A DNA stretch of 15,000 nucleotides from positions 14,119,705 to 14,134,704 of the forward strand of contig CM022667.1 in NCBI GenBank assembly GCA_012295275.1, given 5' to 3'. The stretch's first letter is position 1. The number at the start of each line of letters is the position of its first letter. A program made the translations under genes and the position numbers. Of this stretch, positions 1-15,000 are shown in pieces. Under the pieces are notes generated by a model. It made no database searches. It worked only from the letters and a program-made list of their open reading frames with translations, and was not told where the DNA came from. This stretch comes from Chrysomallon squamiferum. Its lineage: Eukaryota; Mollusca; Gastropoda; Neomphalida; Peltospiridae.

Positions 1-15000
<15,000 letters not shown>

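Overview
The window looks like nuclear DNA of an invertebrate animal, most likely a spiralian such as a mollusc or annelid, although the clade is a guess. The reasons are short GC-richer coding exons with canonical GT..AG junctions, separated by AT-rich introns of about 360-850 bp full of microsatellites and minisatellites. There is no sign of bacterial gene organisation. I see no tRNA, rRNA, transposon ORF or plus-strand gene.

All coding sequence I can support belongs to one gene on the minus strand that runs off both ends of the window. I number its exons w1 to w22 in transcript order, from high to low coordinates. Nearly all are alternating halves of a von Willebrand factor type C (VWC)-like, ten-cysteine module. 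'A' exons carry five cysteines (pattern C-x-Y-x-G ... W-x-D-G-C-x3-C-x-C ... Y-x-C) and are exactly 115 nt long. 'B' exons carry five more (C-P-x-Y ... P-x-x-C ... C-C-x-x-P-x-C-x-F) followed by a Pro/Gly/Thr/Ser-rich linker, and are 140-266 nt long. A-to-B introns are phase 2 and B-to-A introns are phase 1, so each A+B pair is a phase 1-1 cassette that can be duplicated or skipped without breaking the frame. Nine complete pairs are present, plus one B exon at the right end and one cut A exon at the left end.

Between the first and second complete pairs sit two other phase 1-1 exons. One has the six-cysteine spacing of a ShKT domain (132 nt) and the other is a 27-nt Pro/Thr linker microexon. 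The product is therefore probably a large secreted or extracellular mosaic protein: a string of VWC modules on extended linkers with an inserted ShKT domain. Its molecular function cannot be read from the sequence.

One A exon (w8, 10150-10265) is 116 nt rather than 115 because of one extra base, most likely in a six-base homopolymer. It frameshifts to a TGA. This is either an assembly error, a polymorphism, or an exon pair that must be skipped.

The rest of the window is introns. Several tandem repeats are anchored on splice sites: a 21-bp x 14 array on the acceptor of w22, a 26-bp x 5 array on the acceptor of w16, three 52-58-bp copies at the acceptor of w2, two partial copies of exon w20 downstream of its donor, a (GA)n tract abutting the donor of w16, and one intron (w9-w10) that is almost wholly a degenerate satellite. 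One intron also carries an 80-nt near-perfect hairpin.
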